Positions 1-8,948 of a stretch of DNA of 64,000 nt are shown here, piece by piece. Positions within the stretch are counted from its first letter, which is position 1, and the number at the start of each line of letters is the position of its first letter. A model generated the notes under the pieces. The model was not told the origin of the DNA. It made no database searches and saw only the letters and a list, made by a program, of their open reading frames with translations. The DNA lies in NCBI GenBank assembly GCA_947627905.1, contig CANQXX010000003.1:42182-106181 (forward strand), given 5' to 3'. The stretch is from an uncultured Clostridia bacterium (lineage in GTDB: Bacteria > Bacillota > Clostridia > Oscillospirales > Ruminococcaceae). The position numbers were made by a program, and so were the translations under genes.

Positions 1-71
1 GAAAGAACAAGTATTAGGGCACCCCATATGCGGAATGAATATTGAAATATTATTATGTTTTGTTTTTTCCA
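1..71. other. Left edge, no gene seen
   Basis: This short stretch lies downstream of rnc, which is read leftward. I see no coding potential and no clear hairpin followed by a T-run in the 71 bases available. The next gene of the plsX-rnc cluster would lie outside the window. Confidence 0.4.
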
Positions 72-758
72 TTATTCTTTATAACCCATTAAATGAAGCG
101 CTTCTCTTGCAGCAGCCTGCTCAGCCTGTTTTTTGCTGTGTCCCTCTCCGGTTCCGATAACATTGCTGTTCAGCAGAACATTCACAATAAATTTTCTGTC
201 GTGATCCGGACCGATCTGATCCGCAAGAACATATTCAACGCGCTCCTCCGGATTTTTCTGTATGATCTCCTGAAGCGCAGTCTTGTAATCATGGAGTGCT
301 TTTGAGCTGTCAGCCGCAAGATCTTTCGGAATAAATGAAAGAACGTATTTTTCCGCAGCTTCCATTCCGCCGTCAAGAAAAATAGCTGCTATCACCGCTT
401 CAAACGCGTCCGAAACAATTGACGGACGTTCCCTGCCGCCGCTGTTTTCTTCGCCTTTTCCAAGAAGAATATAATTCCCGAGATCAATTTTCTTTGAAAA
501 TTCAAACAGCGCTTTTTCACAGACCAGCGATGCTCTTATCTTAGTAAGCTCCCCCTCCGGAAGATGCTTGAAATGCCGGAAAAGATGCTCCGAAACAACT
601 ATTGAAAGCACGCTGTCTCCCAAAAATTCCAGACGTTCGTTTGAATTTGATCCGCGTTTTGCCTCGTTTGAATAAGAAGAATGTGAAAGAGCTTCATGCA
701 GAAGTTCCTTATTTTTAAAAGTGTATCCTATCTTTTTTTCAAATTCTGAAAAGTCCAT
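72..758 (-). CDS. rnc: Ribonuclease III
   Basis: Double-strand-specific endoribonuclease that processes rRNA precursors and other duplex RNAs in the cytoplasm. The N-terminal catalytic domain carries the family signature NERLEFLGDSVL, and a second acidic cluster around DAFEAVIAAIFLDGG completes the metal site. The last 70 residues are a double-stranded RNA binding domain ending in the KKQAEQAAAREAL helix. Total length, about 230 residues, is normal. The frame is open to a GTG at 773, but that GTG overlaps the AAAGGAG ribosome binding site, so I place the start at the ATG of MDFSEF. It is the last gene of the dprA-topA-trmFO-plsX-rnc run. The acpP gene that commonly sits between plsX and rnc is absent. 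Confidence 0.97.
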   Translation of the reverse strand: MDFSEFEKKIGYTFKNKELLHEALSHSSYSNEAKRGSNSNERLEFLGDSVLSIVVSEHLFRHFKHLPEGELTKIRASLVCEKALFEFSKKIDLGNYILLGKGEENSGGRERPSIVSDAFEAVIAAIFLDGGMEAAEKYVLSFIPKDLAADSSKALHDYKTALQEIIQKNPEERVEYVLADQIGPDHDRKFIVNVLLNSNVIGTGEGHSKKQAEQAAAREALHLMGYKE

Positions 759-803
759 TTTTATTCTTAACACTCCTTTCCGCCGGCGGAAATTTTATGT
801 TTA

Positions 804-1808
804 TTATTTTTCTGCTTTTTCAATATTTGCAAGAGAAGAAGTTATTTCCTCGATAATTTTTCCGTCAACACAGTTTTTCGCCTGACGTATCGCATTGAAA
901 AATGCCTTTCCGTCCGACGAGCCGTGCGCCTTTATTACAGGCTTGGAAATTCCCAGAAGAACTGCTCCGCCTACCTCTTTGTAATCCATTTTTTTGCGGA
1001 ACTCTTTGATTTTCGGCATTATCATCAGCGCCGCGATCTTTCCGCCAAGATTTGATGTAAGCATATCCTTTAATGTGTGGCTGAAATACGAGCCCATTCC
1101 CTCATAAAGTTTGAGGAGAACATTTCCCGTAAATCCGTCGGAAACAACTACTTCACATGCTCCGAAAGGCACTTCACGCGCTTCGATATTCCCGTAAAAA
1201 TCAACGGGCGCGCTCTGGAATTGCTTATATGCTTCAATTTCGAGCTCACGTCCTTTGGTGTCCTCCGAACCGACGTTCACAAGACCGACCTTAGGCTTGG
1301 AGATTCCCATTACTTTATTCATGTAACAGCTTCCCATAACTCCGAACTGTACAAGCATTTCGGGGCGGCAATCCACATTAGCGCCGCCGTCAACAAGTAT
1401 CATATGACCTTTTGCCGTGGGCATTATCGGAGCAAGAGCAGCGCGCTTGACGCCCTTGATACGCTTTGCAAGGAAAGTTGCGCCAACGACCAGCGCGCCG
1501 GTGCTTCCGGCAGAAACAAAAGCGTCGCCTTTTCCCTCGCTGAGCGCTTTAAGTCCCACCGCCATTGAGCAATCAGATTTTTCCTTAATTACCATTGTTG
1601 GCTCTTCGTGAATATCAATTACCGACTCGGTATGTATTATTGATATTTTATCGAGAGATATTCCGTTTTTCTCCGCAGTCTCCCTGATAATTTTTTCATT
1701 TCCGGTAAGAATTATTTCAACGTCAAGTTTTGCGACAGCCTCCGCCGCGCCTTTGATAACTTCCAGCGGAGCATTATCCCCACCGAATGCGTCAACTATT
1801 ATTTTCAT
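804..1808 (-). CDS. plsX: Phosphate acyltransferase PlsX
   Basis: Peripheral membrane enzyme that converts acyl-ACP and phosphate to acyl-phosphate, the acyl donor for PlsY in phosphatidic acid synthesis. The protein starts MKIIVDAFGGDNAP, the typical PlsX N-terminus with the GGD turn, and continues with conserved blocks such as SAGSTGALVVGA and VSDGFTGNVLLK. At 334 residues it is full length. Its ATG lies five bases past the trmFO stop, and its ribosome binding site (GGAAAGGAAG) is inside the trmFO 3' end, so the two are probably co-transcribed and translationally linked. It is followed by rnc after about 45 bases. Confidence 0.97.
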   Translation of the reverse strand: MKIIVDAFGGDNAPLEVIKGAAEAVAKLDVEIILTGNEKIIRETAEKNGISLDKISIIHTESVIDIHEEPTMVIKEKSDCSMAVGLKALSEGKGDAFVSAGSTGALVVGATFLAKRIKGVKRAALAPIMPTAKGHMILVDGGANVDCRPEMLVQFGVMGSCYMNKVMGISKPKVGLVNVGSEDTKGRELEIEAYKQFQSAPVDFYGNIEAREVPFGACEVVVSDGFTGNVLLKLYEGMGSYFSHTLKDMLTSNLGGKIAALMIMPKIKEFRKKMDYKEVGGAVLLGISKPVIKAHGSSDGKAFFNAIRQAKNCVDGKIIEEITSSLANIEKAEK

Positions 1809-1813
1809 AAAAA

Positions 1814-3133
1814 TTACTTCCTTTCCATGTAATTTTCAAACGCCGCAAGCGCCCTGTCTGCGATCTTTTGGTAACGTTCCTGCTTGTCCTTTATCCGCTC
1901 ATTAATATCGGGAAGTATTCCCATATTTGCGCCCATAGGCTGGAAATCCGCGATATTTTCATCGGAAATATAACGCGAAAGTGCGCCGATCATTGTTTCT
2001 TCTGGAAGAATTATTTTTTCTTTTCCATGTAAGAAGCGTGCCATATTAATTCCTGCCATGATCCCTCCGGCAGCAGATTCCATATAACCCTCTGTGCCGG
2101 TCATCTGTCCCGCAAAGAAAAGGGTTTCCCTGCTTCTGAACGAAAAATCAGCATTCAGAAGTTTAGGAGAATTTATAAAAGAATTTCTGTGCATTACGCC
2201 ATAGCGCACAAATTCCGCATTTGCAAGCCCCGGTATCATGGAAAATACTCTTTTCTGTTCCCCGAATTTTAAATTTGTCTGAAAACCCACAATATTGTAA
2301 AGCGTTCCATTGCTGTTTTCTTTACGCAGCTGTACAACCGCATACGGACGTTTCCCCGTTGCAGGATCATTCAGTCCCACAGGCTTCATAGCTCCGTAAC
2401 GCATTGTCTCCTCGCCCCGCTTTGCAAGGACTTCAATAGGCATACAGCCTTCGTAGACCGTAAAATCGTCCTTGCCCTTAGGCTTGTCAAAATCATGCAC
2501 AGGCGCGCTTTCCGCATTTTTTAATTCGTTCCAGAAAGAAATATATTCTTCTTTCGCGAACGGACAGTTTATATAATCGTCATCTCCTCTGCCGTATCTT
2601 GCGGCAAAGAAAATTTTATCCTTTTCAAGAGAATCATAAGTAACGATAGGAGCAGCGGCGTCATAAAAACTCAGATATCCTCCGCATATCCTGCCGATAT
2701 CCTCCGCAAGTTTTCCCGAAGTCAGCGGTCCTGTGGCAATTATAACATTCCCTTCGGGAATTTCGGTAACCTCCTCACAGCGAACGGTTATATTTTCACG
2801 GGAAAGAATTTTTTCCGTCACCATATCGGAAAATTTCTCCCTGTCAACAGCAAGCGCGCCACCTGCCGGGACTTTTGTTTTTTCCGCACATTCGACTGTA
2901 AGAGAACCCAACCGGCGCATTTCCTCTTTAAGAAGTCCCGCTGCGGAATTTATCCTTGCCGCTTTCAGCGAATTGGAGCAAACAAGCTCCGCAAAGCCTT
3001 TGTACTTATGGGCGGGAGTGAATTTTTTCGGTTTCATTTCAAACAATTCAACTGCAATTCCTGCCCTTGAAAGCTGCCAAGCCGCTTCACACCCTGCCAG
3101 ACCTGCGCCTATTACGGATACTTTTTTATCCAT
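1814..3133 (-). CDS. trmFO: Folate-dependent tRNA (uracil-54-C5) methyltransferase TrmFO
   Basis: Makes ribothymidine at position 54 of tRNA using methylene-tetrahydrofolate and FADH2; this is the Gram-positive alternative to SAM-dependent TrmA. The FAD-binding Rossmann motif VIGAGLAGCEAAWQLS starts at about residue 7. The conserved FAELVCSNSLKAA block and the YEGCMPIEVLAKRG block carry the cysteines used by the family. The C-terminal AAGGIMAGINMARFL segment closes the FAD site. Length (439) is normal. Its ATG overlaps the topA stop by one base (TAATG), which points to translational coupling within one operon. Confidence 0.97.
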   Translation of the reverse strand: MDKKVSVIGAGLAGCEAAWQLSRAGIAVELFEMKPKKFTPAHKYKGFAELVCSNSLKAARINSAAGLLKEEMRRLGSLTVECAEKTKVPAGGALAVDREKFSDMVTEKILSRENITVRCEEVTEIPEGNVIIATGPLTSGKLAEDIGRICGGYLSFYDAAAPIVTYDSLEKDKIFFAARYGRGDDDYINCPFAKEEYISFWNELKNAESAPVHDFDKPKGKDDFTVYEGCMPIEVLAKRGEETMRYGAMKPVGLNDPATGKRPYAVVQLRKENSNGTLYNIVGFQTNLKFGEQKRVFSMIPGLANAEFVRYGVMHRNSFINSPKLLNADFSFRSRETLFFAGQMTGTEGYMESAAGGIMAGINMARFLHGKEKIILPEETMIGALSRYISDENIADFQPMGANMGILPDINERIKDKQERYQKIADRALAAFENYMERK

Positions 3134-5211
3134 TATTTCTCCTTTTTGACAGCCACTTCATAGCCGCAGCCCTCTTTCAGGCAGAACATCTTTCCGCCCT
3201 TTTTGAAAAGCGTCGTGCCGTCGTTGCACTTAGGACATTTATCCGAGACCGGAGTATCCCACGTCATAAAATCGCAGTTCGGATTGTCCTCACAACCGAA
3301 ATATTTCTTGCCCTTTTTAGACTTTTTCTGCAATACTTTCTTGTGACATTTCGGACAGACACCGCCGGTATCCTTTACTATTCTCTTTGTATTCGTACAA
3401 TCGGGAAAACCGCTGCAGGCAAGGAATTTTCCGAAACGTCCTATCTTTATTACCATAGGCTTTCCGCAGACTTCACATACTTCTTTAGTTTCTTCATCAG
3501 GAACTTTTACGCGTTTTCCGTCCATGGCGGATTCAGCTTTTGAAAGAGTATCTGCAAAATCACCGTAGAAATCCTCCAGAGTTTCCACCCAGTCCTTTTC
3601 GCCTACTTCTATTTTATCAAGGCTGTTTTCCATTGCTGCCGTAAATTTATAGTCAACGATATGCTTGAAATGCTGTCTCATAAGGTCGGTAGTAACTTCG
3701 CCAAGACCTGTTGGGCGTAGCTGTTTTCCGTCCCGTTCAACATAAAAACGATTTACGATAGTCGATATGGTAGGCGCGTAGGTTGACGGACGTCCTATGC
3801 CGTTTTCTTCAAGAGCCTTGATAAGCGTTGCTTCGGTATAACGAGCCGGAGGCTGCGTAAAATGCTGTTTGCCCTCAATATTTTTAAGTTTGAGGATATC
3901 GCCTGTCTTTATATCCGGAAGGACTTTATCCTCTTCCTCATTTTTTGATTCTTCATAAAGAACGGTAAACCCGTCAAATTTTACCGAAAATCCGGTAGCG
4001 CGGAAATCGCAGCCGTTTGCATCTATATCTGCCGAAACAGTATCCAGAACGGCATTTGCCATCTGGCTTGCTATAAATCTTTCCCATATCAGCTTGTAAA
4101 GTTTATACTGTTCGGATGTAAGGCTTGCCTTTACACGTTCCGGAGTAAGCTCCGGCATAGAAGGTCTTATAGCTTCATGAGCGTCCTGAGCATTTGATTT
4201 TGATTTATAAATTTTCGGAGAAGGCGGAATATAATTTTTTCCGTATGCGCCCTCGATATATTTATATGCAGCCGCTCTTGCTTCATCGGAAATTCTGAGT
4301 GAATCCGTTCTCATGTAAGTGATAAGACCGACGGCGCCCATTCCTTCGATATCAACGCCTTCATAAAGCACCTGAGCTGTTTTCATTGTTTTAGCAGCCG
4401 CAAAGCCCAACTTCTTTGAGGCTTCCTGCTGCATTGTTGACGTTGTGAACGGCGGCGCCGGAGATTTTCTCCGCACAGATCTTTTTACGTCGGCTACCTT
4501 GTATTCGGCGTCCTCAAGACGCTTCAATATCTTGTCTGTCTCTTCCTTTGTATGGAGCTCGGTCTTTTTGCCGTTTATCCCTACAAATGACGCTTCAAAC
4601 TGCTTTTTTGATGAAGGCGCAGTCATTTTTGCGTCGATAGACCAGTATTCCTCCGGTTTGAAACCGTTTATCTGCTTTTCCCTGTCAACAACGAGCGCCA
4701 CAGCGACCGACTGAACGCGTCCTGCCGAAAGACCTCTCCTTACCTTTTTCCAGAGGAACGGCGACAGCTTGTAACCGACTATCCTGTCAAGTATGCGCCT
4801 TGTCTGCTGAGCGTTCACAAGATCAATATCTATCGAGCGGGGATGCGCCATTCCGTTCTGTACACCTGTTTTTGTAATTTCGTTGAAAGTCACTCTGTTG
4901 GTTTCGTCCATAGGGAGACCGAGCATCTGCGCAAGATGCCATGAAATAGCTTCTCCCTCACGGTCAGGGTCTGTAGCAAGATAAACGAAATCTGACTTTT
5001 TAGCTTCTTTTTTAAGGCTTGCGATAAGCTCCTCCTTGCCTTTTATGTCGGTATAAACAGGTTCAAATCCATGCTCTACATCTACTCCGAGCTTGGATTT
5101 CGGAAGATCGCGGATATGCCCCATTGAAGCTACCACTTCATACCCGTTTCCAAGATATTTTTTTATTGTTTTTGCCTTTGCCGGCGATTCTACTATAACA
5201 AGTTTTGACAT
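3133..5211 (-). CDS. topA: DNA topoisomerase I
   Basis: Type IA topoisomerase that relaxes negative supercoils. The TOPRIM domain is at the N-terminus (LVIVESPAKAKTIKKYLG, followed by the acidic LATDPDREGEAI block). The catalytic tyrosine is in GLITYMRTDS, roughly residue 300. Three four-cysteine zinc ribbons lie at the C-terminus, each with paired CxxC or CxxxxC motifs (starting CEVCGKP, CPKCHKK and CPKCNDG). Length (692) fits the clostridial enzyme. It lies 51 bases after dprA and overlaps trmFO by one base, as in many Firmicutes dprA-topA-trmFO clusters. Confidence 0.98.
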   Translation of the reverse strand: MSKLVIVESPAKAKTIKKYLGNGYEVVASMGHIRDLPKSKLGVDVEHGFEPVYTDIKGKEELIASLKKEAKKSDFVYLATDPDREGEAISWHLAQMLGLPMDETNRVTFNEITKTGVQNGMAHPRSIDIDLVNAQQTRRILDRIVGYKLSPFLWKKVRRGLSAGRVQSVAVALVVDREKQINGFKPEEYWSIDAKMTAPSSKKQFEASFVGINGKKTELHTKEETDKILKRLEDAEYKVADVKRSVRRKSPAPPFTTSTMQQEASKKLGFAAAKTMKTAQVLYEGVDIEGMGAVGLITYMRTDSLRISDEARAAAYKYIEGAYGKNYIPPSPKIYKSKSNAQDAHEAIRPSMPELTPERVKASLTSEQYKLYKLIWERFIASQMANAVLDTVSADIDANGCDFRATGFSVKFDGFTVLYEESKNEEEDKVLPDIKTGDILKLKNIEGKQHFTQPPARYTEATLIKALEENGIGRPSTYAPTISTIVNRFYVERDGKQLRPTGLGEVTTDLMRQHFKHIVDYKFTAAMENSLDKIEVGEKDWVETLEDFYGDFADTLSKAESAMDGKRVKVPDEETKEVCEVCGKPMVIKIGRFGKFLACSGFPDCTNTKRIVKDTGGVCPKCHKKVLQKKSKKGKKYFGCEDNPNCDFMTWDTPVSDKCPKCNDGTTLFKKGGKMFCLKEGCGYEVAVKKEK

Positions 5212-5262
5212 TGTTTATCAAGCCCTTTCAAATCTATGAATATCCATAAAGGAATAATTATT

Positions 5263-6486
5263 TTAATTTGCCCTGTAAGTCTGCCCTGCTTCAGGTGAAA
5301 CTGCACCGTCGATCTCCAGATCTGTCAGAAGCATGAGCATTTCCGAAATATCCATATCAAATTCCGCAGCGAGATCATCGGCAAGCATAGGTTTGCCGCC
5401 TTCTTTAAGAAAAGCATAAATTTTAGCGGCTTCTCCTTCAAGTCCGGACGGATCAAATTCGGTATATTTCTTGCCGGAAATATTTTTCTCACCGATAAAT
5501 TCCTGTTCTCTTAATTTTTTTATGTTTTTTTCTTCATTCCTTCCGGAAATTTCCGGTGGGATATCTACATTCATATTTCTTGCAGTATTTGCTATTTTAT
5601 GTCCATAGTTTTCGTAATATTCATAAAGGATATCATTCACTCCGCAGAGACATACTGCGCCGTCCCTTATCAGCGAAACATTTCCGCCGTATCTTTTATC
5701 GAAAAGGTTATGCGGAGCTACCGCAAAAACGTCCCGCCCTTGACTCAGAGCCAGACCTGCCGATACCAATGCGCCGCTTTTCATTCCTGCTTCAACGACT
5801 ATAGTTCCCAGTGAAAGCGCGGCAAGTATCCTGTTTCTTGCAGGAAAAGTCTGCAAAGTTCCGGTAGCCTGCGGAAAATATTCCGATATGAACAGTCCGT
5901 TCTTTTCAATATCTTCTCTGTATACAGAATTTTCTCTCGGATAATTGTAATCCAGACCGCAGCCAAGCACAGCGATCGTCTTTCCGCCGTTGCGCACCGC
6001 CGACATATTTGCAGCAATATCTATGCCTACCGCAAATCCGCTTACTATGGTTATACCAAATCCCACAAGCTCTTTTACCAGCGACTCGGTCACCTTAACA
6101 CTGTATACCGACGGCTTTCTTGTGCCCACCACAGAAAGAGAAAAATCATTTTCCAGACAGGTCATATCGCCGCGGCAGAACAGCACCGCAGGCGGATTGA
6201 AGATAGATCTCAGCCTGTCAGGATATTTTTCATCGTCATAAGTAAGTATGTAAATATTATTTTTTGTACAATATGATATCAGTTCGTTGATCTGTTTTTC
6301 GGAAACCTTTGCCGCCGCCTTGTTTTCAGCCGCCGTAAGTATATCTTTACGGCTGTCACTGTTTATCATTGCCATATAAGCATCGGAAACGCCCGAAAAT
6401 GCCTGCATGATATCCCATATCCGCTTATTTCCGCAGCCTAAACAGTTCACGAGCCACAGCCATTCAAATACATTTTTCTCGTCCAA
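5263..6486 (-). CDS. dprA: DNA processing protein DprA
   Basis: Binds incoming single-stranded DNA and loads RecA during natural transformation. The Rossmann-like core runs from SVVGTRKPS through SGFAVGIDIAA, GCGLDYNYPREN, FPARNRILAALS and VVEAGMKSGALVSA, all family hallmarks. A C-terminal winged-helix (residues about 345-405) is typical of DprA. An N-terminal helical domain precedes the core. The frame opens with a GTG at 6495, but that codon is part of the AGGGAG ribosome binding site. A TTG eight bases downstream of that site is the better start. It leads the topA-trmFO-plsX-rnc run. A tandem-HhH ComEA-like gene at 22.2-22.9 kb is another competence-type gene in the window. Confidence 0.95.
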   Translation of the reverse strand: MDEKNVFEWLWLVNCLGCGNKRIWDIMQAFSGVSDAYMAMINSDSRKDILTAAENKAAAKVSEKQINELISYCTKNNIYILTYDDEKYPDRLRSIFNPPAVLFCRGDMTCLENDFSLSVVGTRKPSVYSVKVTESLVKELVGFGITIVSGFAVGIDIAANMSAVRNGGKTIAVLGCGLDYNYPRENSVYREDIEKNGLFISEYFPQATGTLQTFPARNRILAALSLGTIVVEAGMKSGALVSAGLALSQGRDVFAVAPHNLFDKRYGGNVSLIRDGAVCLCGVNDILYEYYENYGHKIANTARNMNVDIPPEISGRNEEKNIKKLREQEFIGEKNISGKKYTEFDPSGLEGEAAKIYAFLKEGGKPMLADDLAAEFDMDISEMLMLLTDLEIDGAVSPEAGQTYRAN

Positions 6487-6643
6487 ATCCAACACTCCCT
6501 AAAATAAATTTAAGGCAGAACCGCACATTTATCGTGCATCAGATATTCATTCGGAAATTTTGTCAGATCGTTTGAAAACGTCGGAAAAATATTCCGGTAT
6601 GTCAAAAATTTCAGACAATATGACAAAGTTACCGTCCTGAATA

Positions 6644-7420
6644 TCATTTTTTAGTAAATTCCCACATTATTATCCCAGCCGCCATTGCAGCATTAAGGGA
6701 ATTGATATTACCGTGCATTTTTATCGTAAGTCTTTTATCGCACATGGCGCTAATTTCATCGGGGAGACCGTTTCCCTCATTCCCGATAAGTACCGCTGCT
6801 CCTCCAGAAAAATCACATTCCGTCAAGGAGACAGCGTCGTCATTCACTACAGCCGCAAAAGTTTCAATGCCGTTTTTTGCAAAAGCAGGAAACACATCAT
6901 ACAATCCTGCTTCCGAAACATTCAGTCTGAAAATGCTTCCCATTGTTGAACGTACAACTTTAGGATTATAAAGCTCACAGCAGTCCGAAAGGAACACCCC
7001 GTCTATCCCTACGGCGTCGGCAGTGCGGATTATTGTGCCAAGGTTTCCCGGATCTCTCACCTCATGAAGAAGAACGTACTTTCCGCCTTTTTTTACAGTT
7101 TCGGCAGCAGGAAGCCTTTCCGGAACTCTGCATATTGCAAAAACGCCCTGCGTATTTCCGGTATCAGACAGCTTATCCGCCAGCTCGTCCGGAATAACGT
7201 AACATTCTGCGCCTGAAACATCTTTTTCCCGAAAAAACGTTTCCGCACATTTTTCAGCTGCAAAAACAGCATAAAGCCCGGCATTTTCCCTGACGGCGTC
7301 GTCTATCAGGCGCACTCCCTCAAGAATGAACATACCTGTTTCACGGCGGTATTTTTTATTTTCCGAAAGCCTTCTGTAGAGCTTTACAGCAGGATTATCC
7401 TTTGAAGTGATATACTGCAT
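6644..7420 (-). CDS. TrmH/SpoU family RNA 2'-O-methyltransferase
   Basis: SPOUT-class RNA methyltransferase, probably acting on 23S rRNA or tRNA. An N-terminal substrate-binding region (residues about 1-95) contains GMFILEGVRLIDDA. The knot domain shows the three SpoU motifs: EVRDPGNLGTIIRTADA, LIGNEGNGLPDE, and the final MHGNINSLNAAMAAGI. Length (258) matches the stand-alone TsnR/RlmB-like family. It lies between the rplT terminator and dprA, and 157 bases separate it from dprA. I do not know the target nucleoside. It has been found downstream of rplT in other Firmicutes, often next to pheS. Confidence 0.93.
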   Translation of the reverse strand: MQYITSKDNPAVKLYRRLSENKKYRRETGMFILEGVRLIDDAVRENAGLYAVFAAEKCAETFFREKDVSGAECYVIPDELADKLSDTGNTQGVFAICRVPERLPAAETVKKGGKYVLLHEVRDPGNLGTIIRTADAVGIDGVFLSDCCELYNPKVVRSTMGSIFRLNVSEAGLYDVFPAFAKNGIETFAAVVNDDAVSLTECDFSGGAAVLIGNEGNGLPDEISAMCDKRLTIKMHGNINSLNAAMAAGIIMWEFTKK

Positions 7421-7483
7421 TATAGTCCTCCGTCCGCCGTAATTCAGCTGAATTATGACCGATATTATATTCTTTAAAAAACT

Positions 7484-7517
7484 GCAAAAGTCAGAAGCAA
7501 GGAAATTCGCTTCTGAC
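7484..7517 (-). terminator. Terminator of infC-rpmI-rplT
   Basis: On the minus strand, a perfect 9-bp stem (GTCAGAAGC / GCTTCTGAC) with a 10-base loop is followed by TTTT and, shortly after, a T6 run. It sits 17 bases past the rplT stop. Confidence 0.9.
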
Positions 7518-7533
7518 CTTAAAGCAATTTTAA

Positions 7534-7887
7534 TTAAAGAGCAGCCTTTGCTTTTTCGGTAAGAGCCGTAAAGCCGGCAGCATCATTGATAGCGATCTCG
7601 GAAAGCATCTTTCTGTTAAGCGTGATGCCTGCTTTTTTAAGACCGTTCATAAATGTAGAATAGTTCATACCATTCATTTTGCAAGCGGCGGAAATTCTTG
7701 TTATCCACAGCTTTCTGAAATCACGCTTCTTGAGGCGTCTGCCGATATAAGCGTAATTTCCGGATTTCATAACGGCTTCTTTAGCCATTTTGAAGTGCTT
7801 GCTTTTTGAGCCCCAGTAGCCCTTAGCGAGCTTTAAAGTTTTATTTCTTCTCTTGCGAGTAGCCATTGCTCCCTTAACACGAGCCAT
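7534..7887 (-). CDS. rplT: 50S ribosomal protein L20
   Basis: Large-subunit assembly protein that binds 23S rRNA and, in Firmicutes, also the infC leader to repress its own operon. The 117-residue sequence starts [19 protein letters not shown] and contains [19 protein letters not shown], both unmistakable for L20. It is the third gene of infC-rpmI-rplT and ends at a strong terminator. Confidence 0.99.
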   Translation of the reverse strand: MARVKGAMATRKRRNKTLKLAKGYWGSKSKHFKMAKEAVMKSGNYAYIGRRLKKRDFRKLWITRISAACKMNGMNYSTFMNGLKKAGITLNRKMLSEIAINDAAGFTALTEKAKAAL

Positions 7888-7938
7888 AATCTTTTACCTC
7901 CGTTTAAATATAGTGGGTTAAGAACAGTGTTTTACCTA

Positions 7939-8136
7939 TTATTTATAAGGTATGAGCTGCTTTACCGTAGCGGTGTTCGCGGAGCCTGTATAGCCTGCCG
8001 CTCTGTTGATCCTCTTGCGCTTGGTAGCTTTCTGTGTCAGTCTGTGACGTCTGTTTGTTTTCTGGTACTTTACCATACCGCCCTTAGTGAGCTTGAAGCG
8101 TTTTTTAGCACCGGAATGAGTTTTCTGCTTTGGCAT
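7939..8136 (-). CDS. rpmI: 50S ribosomal protein L35
   Basis: Small basic large-subunit protein, 65 residues, starting [17 protein letters not shown], the standard L35 N-terminus. It lies between infC and rplT with short spacers, the conserved bacterial gene order. Confidence 0.99.
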   Translation of the reverse strand: MPKQKTHSGAKKRFKLTKGGMVKYQKTNRRHRLTQKATKRKRINRAAGYTGSANTATVKQLIPYK

Positions 8137-8178
8137 AATATATCCTCCTTTGATTTGGACAATTCTGTCTCATAAAAT

Positions 8179-8703
8179 TTATTTTGAAGCCTTGGGCGAA
8201 ACGAACATAACAAGAGCGCGCCCTTCCATTTTGGATGGCTTTTCAACCGTACCGGCCTCCGCGCAGGCATCCTTGAACTTTTCCAGAAGTTCTTCGCCAA
8301 GATGCGGATGAGCAATAGCGCGTTTTCTGAAACGCACCGAAACTTTTATTTTGTCGCCTGCTTTAAGGAATTTCAAAGCCTGATTTACTTTGGTATTGAA
8401 ATCATTGGTATCAATGGTAGAAAACATTCTTATTTCCTTGATCTCGACTACCTTCTGATTTTTTCTTGCTTCCTTCTCGCGCTTGCTCTGCTCGAAAACG
8501 TATTTTCCGTAATCCATTATCTTGCAGACGGGAGGAGTAGCCTGAGGAGCGATCTTTACAAGATCGAAGTCCTTTTCCTCAGCGAGTTTCAGAGCTTCCT
8601 TAGCCGACATAACGCCGAGCTGAGTTCCGTCATTATCAATGACGCGTATTTCCTTATCGCGGATCTCCTCATTGATCTGAACTTCTTTGCTGTTATTGCT
8701 TAT
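8179..8703 (-). CDS. infC: Translation initiation factor IF-3
   Basis: Binds the 30S subunit and checks start-codon and initiator-tRNA fit. The N-terminal domain begins QINEEIRDKEIRVIDNDG and the C-terminal domain contains DYGKYVFEQSKREKEARK and GDKIKVSVRFRKR, all family-typical. In-frame TTG (8718) and GTG (8712) codons upstream lie within the ribosome binding site GGGGGTG. Counting six bases from that site gives an ATA codon at 8703, encoding I/M-SNNSKEVQINEEIR. Non-standard start codons are a known autoregulatory trait of infC, so I choose ATA. Gene callers would probably report 8718 or 8712. It leads the infC-rpmI-rplT operon. Confidence 0.96.
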   Translation of the reverse strand: MSNNSKEVQINEEIRDKEIRVIDNDGTQLGVMSAKEALKLAEEKDFDLVKIAPQATPPVCKIMDYGKYVFEQSKREKEARKNQKVVEIKEIRMFSTIDTNDFNTKVNQALKFLKAGDKIKVSVRFRKRAIAHPHLGEELLEKFKDACAEAGTVEKPSKMEGRALVMFVSPKASK

Positions 8704-8718
8704 GGTAAGCACCCCCAA

Positions 8719-8880
8719 ATAGAATAAAAATGAGCGGGACGAACGTTCCGCTCACATAATATACACATAAAAGCCCTATAAAGCGCTCCGGTATCATCAT
8801 GATATTGACCGCTGCTCGCTTTGCGGCAGGGTGAGAACGGAAAGTTCTGCTTTATTATACGGCGTTTAAAGCCGCCAACG
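8719..8880 (-). promoter_or_regulatory. infC-rpmI-rplT leader (L20-type) with attenuator
   Basis: About 160 bases separate the promoter from infC. The leader ends with a hairpin (GAGCGG pairing with CCGCTC, 8732-8753) followed by ATTTTTATTCT, a terminator directly upstream of the infC ribosome binding site. Firmicutes L20 leaders work by L20-dependent transcription attenuation, and position and layout match that class. I inferred the identity from context, not from a covariance model. Confidence 0.75.
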
Positions 8881-8886
8881 CATAAT

Positions 8887-8915
8887 ATTATACTCCATAT
8901 AAATGCGCTTGTCAA
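8887..8915 (-). promoter_or_regulatory. Promoter of infC operon
   Basis: On the minus strand, TTGACA (8910-8915), a 17-base spacer and TATAAT (8887-8892) form a perfect consensus vegetative promoter. Transcription would start near 8880 and give the long infC leader. Confidence 0.92.
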
Positions 8916-8948
8916 GGCTTTTTTCAAAATTTTCCGAAAAAAATATTT

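Noticed and set aside
72..1808. An acpP gene between plsX and rnc
   Set aside because: The genes are only about 45 bases apart, so acyl carrier protein must be encoded elsewhere.
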